Shown piece after piece: positions 38,296-48,152 of a stretch of DNA of 64,000 nucleotides. The stretch's first letter is position 1. Every line of letters begins with the position of its first letter. The notes under the pieces were generated by a model that did not search any database, had not been told where the DNA came from, and worked only from the letters and a program-made list of their open reading frames with translations. This DNA is from Mucidula mucida (lineage: Eukaryota; Basidiomycota; Agaricomycetes; Agaricales; Physalacriaceae). The stretch covers positions 558,001 through 622,000 of the forward strand of contig JADNYV010000006.1 of assembly GCA_015501055.1 (NCBI GenBank). Reading direction: 5' to 3'. The translations under genes were made by a program, and so were the position numbers.

Positions 38296-40223
38296 CTAAA
38301 CAATACCCGCTCGTTTCAAGGCCCGACCCAACTCCCCAGCCGTCCTCTGCTCTGGATTGAGTTTGCGGTCCCGCGCCATCTTTTCCATATCTTCCCCATA
38401 TTTGTCCACCAGCCGACGCAGATAATGAACCTCACCGTGGGCTGAATATCGCGCACCGACCCCGGTGAGCGAAGCAGATATTGTGTGACCGGTACCTTCA
38501 GTCGGCACAGAAATTCGTTCCAAAGCTGAAAAGAAACAAAAGTCGGTCAGCACTCGAGTCCCCGAAGAACCAAGACGATGAAAGGAAAATTCGAAATGGA
38601 ACGCAAGAAACCCAACTACGCAACGATCCTCCTCCGCGCCCGGTCGGGAATTAAGTGACGGGCGAAGGTCGACTAGGGACAGGAAGAAAAGAAGGTCTCC
38701 GTCTAAACCGTGCGAAAAACCCGCCCCCTCGTCAAAAAAGCATCGAGAAAGGGCAGCAAGAATGAGAGGGACACGCATGGCCGCAAAGGAAAGCGTAAAT
38801 CATGTACCACAGATAGGTACGCATGATGAGATCCCGTCCACCAACAATAAGTCTTGTGGCGTGCACGGAGAAAAGAAGATGAATGAGAACCATATGAGAG
38901 CAAAACAACTATAATCGAAGGGAGGAACGGGGAGTGACAGTGAATGCGTCATTCATTCGGGCTGGGCCGTGTCGAGCAAGAGGCACCTAGAATTGACATC
39001 CGCGACTTCGAACATCCATCGCTCAATGGGACGCGGAAGTCGAAGAGGGAGTCTATTCTCTCCACAGTCATAACGCCGAATGAGACGTGATATCAGAACA
39101 AAACAGCACGGCAAAGCCTAGCTAGACGTGCGGGCTTGCCTGACTCGGGGATGGAGACGGAGGAGATGCAAAGCCATAGGGTCAAGGTAGGAGGAAAGAT
39201 GTCAGCTATCAGATCCGCTCTTGACTTCCGGCATGATGTACATGGCCCCGAGAGAATCGCTAATCTGCCAAGTCCGCTCCGCCAGGACAATATAAGGGCC
39301 AACTCGGGGAAACGAAATAGTGCGCTCCGGCAAATCAAAGAAAAACACACCGGGAAGGAAACAGAATGCGAATCATCAAAACTCACCTTGAACAACTTCA
39401 CCATCTTTTCCTAAAGGCTTCCGGGTTTGTGAGTAACCCAAGTCGGTTACCCATTTGTCTACGGCCGATTCGTCAAGGTCTGGTTCGAGCATCTCCATGT
39501 CGAGGTCACCATTGGGTGCTTGTCTGATATCTCCTTGGTCCGCCTCTGCAAATTCGACTCGGAGGATATTTCCAGCTTCATCACGAATGATTCGGCCCTT
39601 GCCTTTCGGTAAACTTGTGGACGAAGGTGTACTAGCCTGCGCTTCATTGCCTGGAGTATCCGTCACCGGAGTCGACCGAGTCGATGGAAGATCCAAAGCG
39701 GTTTCCTCGATGGGTTCAGCGCCACCTGACGCGGATGGATTTAGGTCGTGTATAAGGCCGAGGGCAGCGTAACTGGAGCGAGGGGATTAGCACTTGGGCC
39801 CATACACAGAAGCCAACCCAGAATGTCACAGCAGATGCTAAACGTCTCGAGGATTTTGTTTATCGCTGAGCTAGACTAGGGATGGATATATAGAAACCAC
39901 AAGCACGCGCAGAATATAGTTTCGATGGACAATCTAAATTGCCCGGCTGACAATCTACGCAGCGGCGAACCGAGAAACAGCCAGCACGCTGTAGAAGACA
40001 AGTCGCGGTGCACTCACTTTTGTCTGACAGTCTTTCTATTATCCCAAGCATCCTGCAGCACTTTTGGACCACGAATTGCTGTTGATTGATAAGATAATTA
40101 CTCTCCAGTAGAGCTGTCCACTCAACGTCGAGTTTTTTTGAGATTCCGTTGCGCATGTTTGGAGTGCGAAATCGCTCTGTGGGAGCCCGAGCGAGCTTTG
40201 CGGCGCTGTCTAGGGTTACCCAT
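38296..40223 (-). CDS. NOP16: ribosome biogenesis protein NOP16
   Basis: Nucleolar factor for assembly of the 60S ribosomal subunit. ATG 40223 opens a basic N-terminus MGNPRQRRKARSGSHR, then HSKHAQRNLKKTR. A short intron joins this to PIRGPKVLQDAWDNRKTVRQK, the family hallmark. The next exons carry ALGLIHDLNPSASGG and an acidic low-complexity stretch, ending LGYSQTRKPLGKDGEVVQ. An 861-nt intron (38526-39386) then leads in phase to ALERISVPTEGTG and the C-terminal signature HYLRRLVDKYGEDMEKMARD with KLNPEQRTAGELGRALKRAG, stopping at 38296. All family blocks are present, so no protein sequence appears to be missing inside the long intron. It is divergent from QCR10. Confidence 0.92.
38526..39386 (-). 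other. 861-nt intron of NOP16
   Basis: Bounded by a consensus donor GTGAGT (39381-39386) and acceptor TTTCAG (38526-38531). Phase 1 on both sides. Other introns in this window are about 45-65 nt. Frames inside it resemble no known protein. Confidence 0.75.
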
Positions 40224-40417
40224 GTAGATTTATTCAGAAATGTGTTGGCGAAGAAATTTCAACAGATGCTGGGCACAGAATGTCCGTCGATGGAGGCAAG
40301 TAGCAAGTCTTAAAATAGACGCATATGATCAATGCATCACATGATAGTATCGGCAGTCGCCGGATGGACCCCGCTGTCACCCGCATCGTTGACGAGAGCC
40401 CTCATCAACCAGATACC
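40224..40417. promoter_or_regulatory. bidirectional promoter NOP16/QCR10
   Basis: 194 bp between the divergent starts of NOP16 (40223) and QCR10 (40418). No specific element identified. Confidence 0.5.
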
Positions 40418-40807
40418 ATGTCTAGAATTCAATTCGCCCCTAGAACTCCATTCTCCAACGCCTCCAGTGTGCGTATTTTTTCTCTGCCTGGCGGTTCAAT
40501 TTTGACAAGAAACGCTTATAATACTTATAACCAGGTCCTGAAGCCATGGTTCCCGACTTTGGGCCTTTGGGGGTTCGGAGCAGGCGCAGGGGCGCTTCTT
40601 GTACGTTCAAATCGCTTATTTTCTTCGATATCTCTGCTCACAGCATCGTCAGTTTCTGTCTGTAACCCCACTTGTCCGTTATGAACTCCTTGTCAAAGTT
40701 CCCGTGGTACGTGTCCCCGTACCCGCTGCCGTCACATTCGTTGACCTCCTATCAAGCTGGGTAGCTACTACGAAGACAAAACCCCTGCCAGTGACAAGCC
40801 CTTCTAG
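40418..40807 (+). CDS. QCR10: cytochrome bc1 complex subunit 10
   Basis: Small membrane subunit of mitochondrial complex III. The gene is hidden by introns: the spliced product is 73 residues, close to the 77 of yeast Qcr10. Exon 1 encodes MSRIQFAPRTPFSNASS. After an intron comes VLKPWFPTLGLWGFGAGAGALL, then a second intron, FLSVTPLVRYELLVKVPV, a third intron, and LGSYYEDKTPASDKPF before the TAG at 40805-40807. All three junctions are in phase with GT..AG borders. The middle hydrophobic stretch is the single membrane span, and the ending with EDKTPASDKPF is the family signature. It shares a 194-bp promoter with NOP16. Confidence 0.93.
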
Positions 40808-41148
40808 ACGAACTTGCTGTGCTAGAAGTCAATATAATTGGTCCCGTAGATATCGAATATCATCCGCGCGCGCGTTGGCGTCCCTATACGGCATCCATCC
40901 TACCACGGGCGTTTAGCGCCAACTCCATATGTTCAAATTAGACGTGCCGAACAGGCATAAAATAATGGCGAAAGAACAAGTGTCTCCGTGATCCACAGTT
41001 CAGACGTTTTATCACTCTTTTCCGACATTTCGGTCGCCAACTAGTTCACAACAACTCAGCGCTAGTACTCTTGCCCAAGGGTCAATCGGCAAAGGCGTCT
41101 AATGATACATTAAAAATGTGACACGCTAAGTATTCCGAACCGTTGGTA
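40808..41148. other. convergent intergenic region
   Basis: 341 bp between the stops of QCR10 and the HAD-type gene. Presumably 3' untranslated regions; nothing else seen. Confidence 0.45.
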
Positions 41149-42457
41149 CTAAAGTTTGCTTTCTGTGGTCATGGATCCTTGACCCGTTAGGTCGATCCTT
41201 ATCCTATTTTGCAAAGCTCGCACAGCTTGAAGCGACCCTCCGATGGGTACATCTGCGAAAAGTCAAGGCATCAGTTTCGCGGAACTGCGGCTGAGATGAC
41301 GCTAACGAATGGTTTCCATGCCAAGTTCTTTCGCCGTCTTCAAATTCCTGAAAGAGTCAAGGAAGTTTGAGTCAGAATAGATTGTTACTATTATGTTAGA
41401 CTTGCATTCTGATATCGTCGAGGAAGATAGCTTCTGAGGGCCTGATATTGTTTCGTTTACATGCAAGCAGATAGAACTCTGGTTCCGGTTTCCTGAAAGC
41501 ACAGAATTCAAATTTTGGTGCGTAATCGCGTTGATGGGTTTATAGTACCTCATTCCTAAGACGCTACTATCGCAGAAGTCGTCGAAGAGAGATCGCATAT
41601 GCTCCGTTGTGGCGGCTTCTTCCTCCCATCCCAGAAATTCGAGTTCTTCCCTTGGAAGAGAGTCATCTGTCGCACTTTTCGAGAAATTGTTCGTTAGCGC
41701 AATGATCTTATGCTTTCCAGCCGCTAATCAGAGGAATGTCACTGGCCGCAGTGAGCAATGCTAGAGAACCAGTCCGCACCTCGTATGCGGTGGATCGCTT
41801 GCAGAATATGAGGATCATACTCGCCTGCTGTACGCATCATAGCGCCAAACAGCTTACATATTGTGAGCACGTCTCTGTCTCCGAATTAGACTTCATCGGA
41901 CATACATCTCGTGCATTGACTTCGAGATGGTCAGGTAACTTGGGACAGACTGTTTAATCGCATTAGTAGAAACCTAATGAAGAAGGAATGCCTTACCGAT
42001 AATCTTCTTCCGACAGTATTCGGCGTACCATACATTTCCGTTCACCGTGTCAGAAAGATCTTTGCTGAAAGCTTCATAGAATGGCAGCAAAGAGAGCTCC
42101 CCTCGTTCAAACTTCTGCCAAGCACCATGTCTACCACGCGCGGCACTGATAATTTCCCCCAGTTAGTATGATTCCGACACGCTGAAGGATTTACACACAT
42201 GGAGCAATTGAGATAGTTCTCGGGTATCCCGTGGGCGCGTTCGTATTCAGCAATAGCGATGAATGGGCTGCGAACAACGACACCGCCGATCTGTGTCAAG
42301 TAACAGACGTGTACAATGGCGGAATACACGGAGTACGTCCAGTCATAGAGGCAATGAAATAAAGAAACAAGTTTACACGGACGCCGATGAGTGAACAGTT
42401 TCAGAAACGACGAGTACGTACGTCAAGAATGACAGCCTTAAGATTTGGAGAAGACAT
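41149..42457 (-). CDS. HAD-superfamily hydrolase of the epoxide-hydrolase-N/ACAD10 type, with C-terminal SKL
   Basis: Haloacid-dehalogenase fold protein. Start 42457 gives MSSPNLKAVILD; an intron joins this to IGGVVVRSPFIAIAEYE, so motif I reads DIGG rather than the usual DxD. Further exons: RAHGIPENYLN, WQKFERGELSLLPFYEAFSKD, VWYAEYCRKKI. Then REELEFLGWEEEAATTEHM, SVLGMR joined to KPEPEFYLLACKRN, and motif III IRPSEAIFLDDIR. The conserved ending NLKTAKELGMETI is followed by VRALQNRIRIDLTG and finishes TTESKL at 41149. The last three residues SKL are a classical peroxisomal PTS1 signal. With Gly in place of the second motif-I Asp, phosphatase activity is doubtful. About six introns; reading frame intact throughout. 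Confidence 0.82.
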
Positions 42458-43963
42458 TATTGCAGGAGCAGTCAGAATGAGTCTTCCAGATGCCGATGGG
42501 GACGTGGTTCAAGCAGACGCCGTCCAGAGTATCCCGACGCTCCGTGGGGTTATCTCGGTTATCGTAACGTTCCGGACGAGGTTAGCTTTGAGTTCAAGCA
42601 GAGGTCCAGGATGGCGCCGGTGGTGATAGTTGCGAGAAAGCTGTACCAATAGGCCGCTGCGTACGTCGAGCAAAGCACCTCGGGTATGTAAGTACTTGTT
42701 GTCCGACGTGATTGACAAAGCAAGAGCCATTCCGGCTAATGAGAGAGCCGTGTTGCCGAAGAGGCGCATCAAGGCACACGATCAGGTGATGTCGGGTTAT
42801 CCGAGATTTGTGGACTCTTTCTTTGGCCGACTTCTTCATCCACATTTCGACGTAAGAAGATGCACTACTTGGAATGCTCCTTCTGCCGAAAGACTAGGGG
42901 TGTTATCCTCCTCGAGCGGGGATGAAGAAGGAAAGCTATGATCCCTAGAGGCTCCCATGCATATTGTGCTACACAAGGTCTCCGTTTACCGTTTCTGGTA
43001 GACCTTCAGTCCCAGCTCTGCACATCCCCCAACTGTTGGGGTCCCCCGAAACGTGATGGAGGATCTTTCTCTGTGCCATCGTATATGCAGACCAGACTTC
43101 CCTGTCCTTAGGTCCCTACCCTTGTTCCAATTCCAGACTTCGCCGTCTCTGTATTGGAGAAGCAGGGATATAACATCGCAACACCGGTACCATGTGGAGT
43201 GGCGTTCTTCCTGTCCTTTGCTTCCCGTGATGCATCATATTCCAACCCGGGATCGTTCTTCCTACCTGGTCGTTACGTTTTTCCTCAACAATTTTAATCA
43301 ATGCCACAGACTTCCTCTTACGCGTCTCATCCATCAACGGGAACTATTGATCGGAGGTTGTGAATTTGGAAGTAAGAGGCTCCCCTTGACATTTTCAGCC
43401 TCGTGTTCACCACATTGTGAAAATTGAATCACTCCTCTTCCATCGAGTCGTCGAAGTAGCAACAGATAAGATGCTCGTATTCTCTCCTACTGTGCATGTC
43501 AATGTTCGAATAGCCGCGCCGGTGTATCAACTTCAGATACTTCACATATAAGAGCTTAGTCTTACTTCTGCAGATCATGATCTTCTTCGTCCAATACAAT
43601 CTGAATTCCTTTCATGGTTTCGTTCCTTATCCTGCCGAGAGTCCGAGTCTTTGTACCCTTGCTGCACGAAACCTTAAGCTGTAAGAACGTGAACCTTGTC
43701 ACATTTGCAGGCCTGACCATCATTACAATGAGTCATTGGTCATGCAGAGAAACAAAACTCCATTCAGTTAGCCGTCAGGAAGTTCTCGTACGGGGCATAT
43801 CGACAGGTGTAAAGAACGGAGCTCCATGGGGTCAGCCCTCAGGGAGTTCTCAACCGCGTTTACAGGTACAGAAAACGATGCATTAGTAGTACACTAATAT
43901 AGAAGAATGCGGCTGGATATATGTGATGCTCGATCGACGACGTTATAGATGGAAAGGCGCGCT
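42458..43963. other. 1.5-kb stretch without a firm gene
   Basis: Between the HAD gene start and the penta-EF-hand gene stop. It holds one weak candidate, a hydrophobic minus-strand frame at 42509-42772. The plus-strand frames at 43053-43427 and 43614-43886 have no recognisable motif. I see no transposon signature. Confidence 0.4.
42509..42772 (-). CDS. possible small hydrophobic protein (doubtful)
   Basis: Frame opening MMRLFGNTALSLAGMALALS, which looks like a signal peptide or membrane helix, then a region rich in basic residues. An alternative frame in the same DNA (YWYSFLATITTGAILDLC) is also hydrophobic, so splicing could change the product. No family recognised. It lies about 50 bp upstream of the HAD gene on the same strand. 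Confidence 0.2.
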   Translation of the reverse strand: MMRLFGNTALSLAGMALALSITSDNKYLHTRGALLDVRSGLLVQLSRNYHHRRHPGPLLELKANLVRNVTITEITPRSVGILWTASA

Positions 43964-44984
43964 TTATGGCGCGCTCAACACAATCTGATAACCGTGTCAG
44001 TGCGCGATAACGCTCTCACAAGTCGAGACTCACACTCATGAACTGTTCGTAATTGATTTGAACCCATCCATCCCGGTCACTATCGACTCTAAAATGACGG
44101 TTTGAGGAAGGCATGCGATTCAGCGTGGGTGCGAACTAACCGTTGGAAGGCCTCCGTTAATGTTTTCACTACAACACAAGCCCTGACGAAACGGTCAAAC
44201 GTAATCCCAGGAGGAGGTCCGTATCCCGTCGACGGTGCTGAGGCTGGGCACATCACGTTCAGTAATTCAAAAACGGTAGATGAACTAAAATAGGTACCGT
44301 ATTTCCGCTCAACAAGTTGGAGTAGGTGTGGGGACAGGGTATAACCGAAACTTCTCAGCGCTTCTGCAAGTTCGCGCCCTTCTATTGAACCTGAACGGTC
44401 TCTGTCGAAATGGCGAAACACGTTCTGCCAGTCTGTGATATATTTCCATAGGCCAGCGAATTCTGCATTCGGTTAGTCACAAAATCGAGAAGAATACACC
44501 AATGTAACGAACCATTATAACTGATGGATCCACTACGATCCGAGTCCTTAAACGATTTAAGAATGATTCATCTGATGCAAGCCAGATTGACTTACGAATA
44601 TACCCATTAGCATCTTTACGGTATCAAGGTCGAATCCTGGAAGAAAATTAAGACGCAGTATATCACTGGATCATTGCTACTGACTTGACCAGTCGCCTGG
44701 ATCGTGTATCAGACAAAAGGAGCAGCGGTGAGGATCCGCTACATACCGTTAACAAGGGCGGCTTGCAGTTCATTGACACTGATTGAGCCAGAGTGGTCTC
44801 TATCTACCGCGCTAAAGTACTGCCACAATTGAGGATCCGCCCCCGGAGGAGCGTTCGAAGGACCTTGAGCATATCCGTACGAGGGACGACTCCCATGACG
44901 AGAGTCGTGATTTGAGTAGTGGCTAGGGGCGGCAGAAGGAGGGCGGGCGTTATAAGCAGGTTGAGCGTAGCTTTGTTGATACAT
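43964..44984 (-). CDS. penta-EF-hand calcium-binding protein (ALG-2/Pef1 family)
   Basis: Calcium sensor of the ALG-2/sorcin group, linked in yeasts and animals to membrane trafficking and stress responses. The N-terminus is a Tyr/Pro/Ala/Gly-rich tail (MYQQSYAQPAYNARPPS), usual for the family. EF1 is AVDRDHSGSISVNELQAAL. EF2 is split by introns, with FDLDTVKMLMGIF-type helix followed by DSDRSGSISYNEFAGLWKYI. EF3 is FDRDRSGSIEGRELAEALRS. The fourth hand is degenerate around ITFDRFVRACVVVKTLTEAF. EF5 follows as VDSDRDGWVQINYEQFMS, spliced to IVLSAP and stop at 43964. About five introns. Start ATG at 44984. Confidence 0.9.
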
Positions 44985-46670
44985 GGCAGAGAGTTAAGCG
45001 GTATCTGACGAAGAGTCCTATATAGCGCTGAGTAACACTGCCTCGGCGTGAGGTTATCAGCTAAATCATGACATCACGTGGCTGTGCCGCCATGATCCGT
45101 GTGGTGCCGGTCAATGAAAGGTACCGCTTTGAGCGTCCTCCTCGTTCACTTCGGGACTCACAGGCCTCTCAAGCTTTCATACGAGTTCCCAGCTCGCTAC
45201 TCGCTATTCTGATTTTCTTCTTTGGTTTAGATAGTCTCTGACGTTCAGTGTCATGTCTCGAACGCTTTCGCTTTCTCTTGGGACTGTGCATCAATGATTG
45301 GAGTTTCAACGACTCCTCATCCGCCACAGCTTCGTGGGAGATAATTATGCTTGACATACGCACTCAACGCGGAGTACTACGCGACTGATAAAGTCACGCT
45401 TGCATACTGCTTAATTATCCGGTTCCCATGTCTCGAGTTTTGACTTGGATTCGTTGTTATCTGACAACAGGAATGGATATGCGCCCTGCCCCCGAGTCAG
45501 CCTATGCCAAAGTTTACTTGTCTACATCGCCTTGAATTTACCCTTCGGCTGTTTGAACTGATTGACTGGGACCTGCGGTCTTTCAACGGCTGTGCATGTC
45601 AACTGCTCCCTCCGCAGCATTGCGAAACGTTTCAATACTAGCTGCGCGCGATGAAGGGCATTTCTGATATGGTTTGTGCACTCGCGCCTGCTGGACAATT
45701 CGAAGGTAGCACGATGCTCAGCGCGCATTAGGTCGTCTTACGAGGCGACGCTGTCTGAATGAACATCCGTTTGGCTTTTGTACAAAAAAAAACGATCTTG
45801 TTGGCGTAGCCTTCAGATATCAGTGTAGCCCATTGATATCTCCCTGCATTACTGTCAAAGAAGTACCTCTTCACTACATTCAGATCCTATCGTCTTACCT
45901 CGATTTTGGATATTGTCATAGGTCGCGTTGACGGTTTCGTTCGAAAACGAATCATTTATCGTATTCCTCAGACACATACGCTGTTTGGAACGATCCGTCC
46001 TGTCGTCGTCGTAAATATTTCCGCATCATTGCTTTGCCTTGTGGTGGACCGCTCTCCCTCAGCGTTCTGCTCTACAGGGTACTGGGCCGTTGGGCGAGGG
46101 TCATCACGCAGGACTGTGTACCACAAGGATGCAAACTTGCAGATATCTTTACGACGCTGCTGATGGTCTGGATATCCTTGTATTGGAACTTACAAAAGTA
46201 AGATCGGAATGTGCTCACATGAGGAAAGAAGTCATGTTCGCAACTTGGAAAGCAGTTTATTCAACAAGGCATCAACTCCAAGGCAACTTCAATTGGTCTT
46301 GAGCTGTAGAATGAAGCAATAATTGGCTGAAATATCAGAGCTGTACAAAGCTAGCGAAGGCGCAGTCAACCATTATTCTCCAATTGAGAACGTCAAGGGT
46401 CCAGCGCATGTCAAGAAATCTTGAGACAGAAGAGATGTCTCTCTCCGATAATCTGAGTGATTCAGGAGGCATTGTGCATAGCAAGGAACCCAGTCAAAAA
46501 AGATTCGCCAATGGGGACCTTGTCATAAGTGCCGATCGGATATTGCCGGGCGGTGGACACGCGTAATCACAGCCTTTGTTGCACCTTGTTGCAGTCTCCC
46601 TGTTGGATACTCCTCTGCTCGTCGCCTGCGTCGTTGCTCACCCGCCCTTTACCCTCTTACCACGACCATC
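44985..46670. other. 1.7-kb gene-poor stretch upstream of YPT1
   Basis: Apart from a short basic frame (45169-45357, listed separately) nothing is firm. Frames at 45522-45728 (minus) and 45906-46302 (plus) show no motif. The last 90 bp before YPT1 are CT-rich. Confidence 0.4.
45169..45357 (-). CDS. possible small basic nuclear protein (62 residues)
   Basis: Opens MSSIIISHEAVADEESLKL, then a cluster of basic residues PKRKRKRSRHDTERQR and KPKKKIR that resembles a bipartite nuclear localisation signal, and stops at 45169. It lies 184 bp upstream of the penta-EF-hand gene on the same strand. Not recognised; it could be one exon of a larger gene or a chance frame. Confidence 0.3.
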   Translation of the reverse strand: MSSIIISHEAVADEESLKLQSLMHSPKRKRKRSRHDTERQRLSKPKKKIRIASSELGTRMKA

Positions 46671-47720
46671 ATGCACACAAGCGAATACGACTACCTCTTC
46701 AAGCTGCTGCTCATCGGCGACTCTGGTGTCGGCAAGGTGGGTGCCCTGTCAATAAAGGCTCCATGGCACCCAACTGACTCCTCTGTCGACAGTCTTGCCT
46801 CCTGCTCCGTTTCGCCGACGACACATACACCGAAAGCTACATTAGCACCATTGGCGTCGACTTTAAGATTCGGACAATTGAGCTTGAAGGGAAGACCGTG
46901 AAGCTGCAGATTGTGAGCGCCACGCCCCATTTCCGTTTCCCTTTAGCTGTTGCTATCGGTGCCAACTGGTGCTGCGCCCTGGCACAAAAATCCTTCTTGA
47001 CTTCCTTTCGTACTGTCTGCCTGGCCGTCTTGCCGCCCATGTCGTGCCAAATTCGCTGACCCTTGAATTTCCCTTACAGTGGGATACAGCAGGTGGGCGC
47101 GTTTCATTGGGTAGTCGCCATCCAGAGACTTATCCTATTCGCTAGGACAGGAACGTTTCCGCACTATCACATCCTCTTACTACCGGGGCGCCCACGGTAT
47201 CATCGTTGTGTATGACGTTACCGATAGTGGTACGTCTTCCCATGCCTCCCGGCTCTCAAAAATCCTCAGCAAGTCATTCCGTAGACACGTTCTCAAACGT
47301 CAAGCAATGGCTCCAGGAAATCGACCGTTATGCATCGGAGGGCGTCAACAAACTCCTTGTCGGCAATAAGTCCGACTTGACGAGCAAGAAGGTCGTTGAG
47401 TACGGCGCAGCGAAGGTGCTCTTTACTCCAACTGTCATCTCTGTATATTCGACTGACCGAGTTTCTAGGAATTCGCCGAGACTATTAGCATTCCTTTCTT
47501 GGAGACGTCGGCGAAGAACGCTACCAACGTAGAACAAGCGTTCTTGACCATGGCGAAGCAGATTAAGGACCGGTTAGTCACCATCCAGCTCATTTTACCT
47601 ATAGTATCTTACGTTTATATCAGGATGGGTTCGACCTCCACGCCAGCTGGTGGCTCCAAGTCATCAACCATCACACCCGGTCAGACGGTACAACAACAGC
47701 AGGGCAGCGGCTGCTGCTGA
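46671..47720 (+). CDS. YPT1: Rab GTPase Ypt1 (Rab1)
   Basis: Small GTPase for ER-to-Golgi transport and autophagy. The first exon [22 protein letters not shown] holds the P-loop. After an intron come [20 protein letters not shown], the switch-I region, and [24 protein letters not shown] is split by an intron from [16 protein letters not shown]. Then [37 protein letters not shown] (NKxD motif), [20 protein letters not shown] (SAK motif), and a hypervariable Ser/Thr/Gln tail ending GSGCC, the double-cysteine prenylation site. Five introns interrupt it. It starts at 46671 and is followed on the same strand by Argonaute. Confidence 0.97.
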
Positions 47721-48152
47721 GCGGTGGTTCAGAGACTAGGATTAACCTTTACATATGGCGATGCTCGCTCTAATCTTGTGCCCTCTTACCACTTACACTG
47801 GAATGGTTGTGTTTCCTTTCTTTTACATATACTTTTTTTCCTTTATACATTTGCGCTACATGATGGACTTGTCTTGATGTCAGTTCTTTCGCTACTGTCG
47901 GGTTGCCTGAGGAAATTCGTTGCATTGTTAAGCGCTGCGCGTCGTCAAATTGCGCCAATTTGTGCGTGTCACGCTTACACGTAATCGTAGGCGCGTGACA
48001 AATATCACCGTATCATCTTGGACTTGTACAGTCGTGTACATTTGCAAGAGGTCTTTGCTGCCTTCTTGTTTTGTATATATCTTTGCAAGTGACTTTCTTC
48101 TTCTTGTGTATACCTTTCTGTCTTTCTGTTTGAACGACTCCCAAGCTGTGCC
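47721..48152. promoter_or_regulatory. intergenic, promoter and leader of Argonaute
   Basis: 432 bp between YPT1 and the Argonaute start, very T-rich on the plus strand around 47810-47870. A pyrimidine tract (TTTCTTCTTCTTG...CTTTCTGTCTTTCTG) lies 25-70 bp before ATG 48153, typical of a fungal leader. Confidence 0.5.

Noticed and set aside
38526..39386. TGATGA/CTGA boxes hinting at a C/D snoRNA in the NOP16 intron
   Set aside because: The TGATGA lies right after the donor and no terminal stem or properly spaced D box pairs with it. Only the intron length is reported.
45522..45728. Basic 68-codon minus frame upstream of YPT1
   Set aside because: No recognised motif and no adjoining exon.
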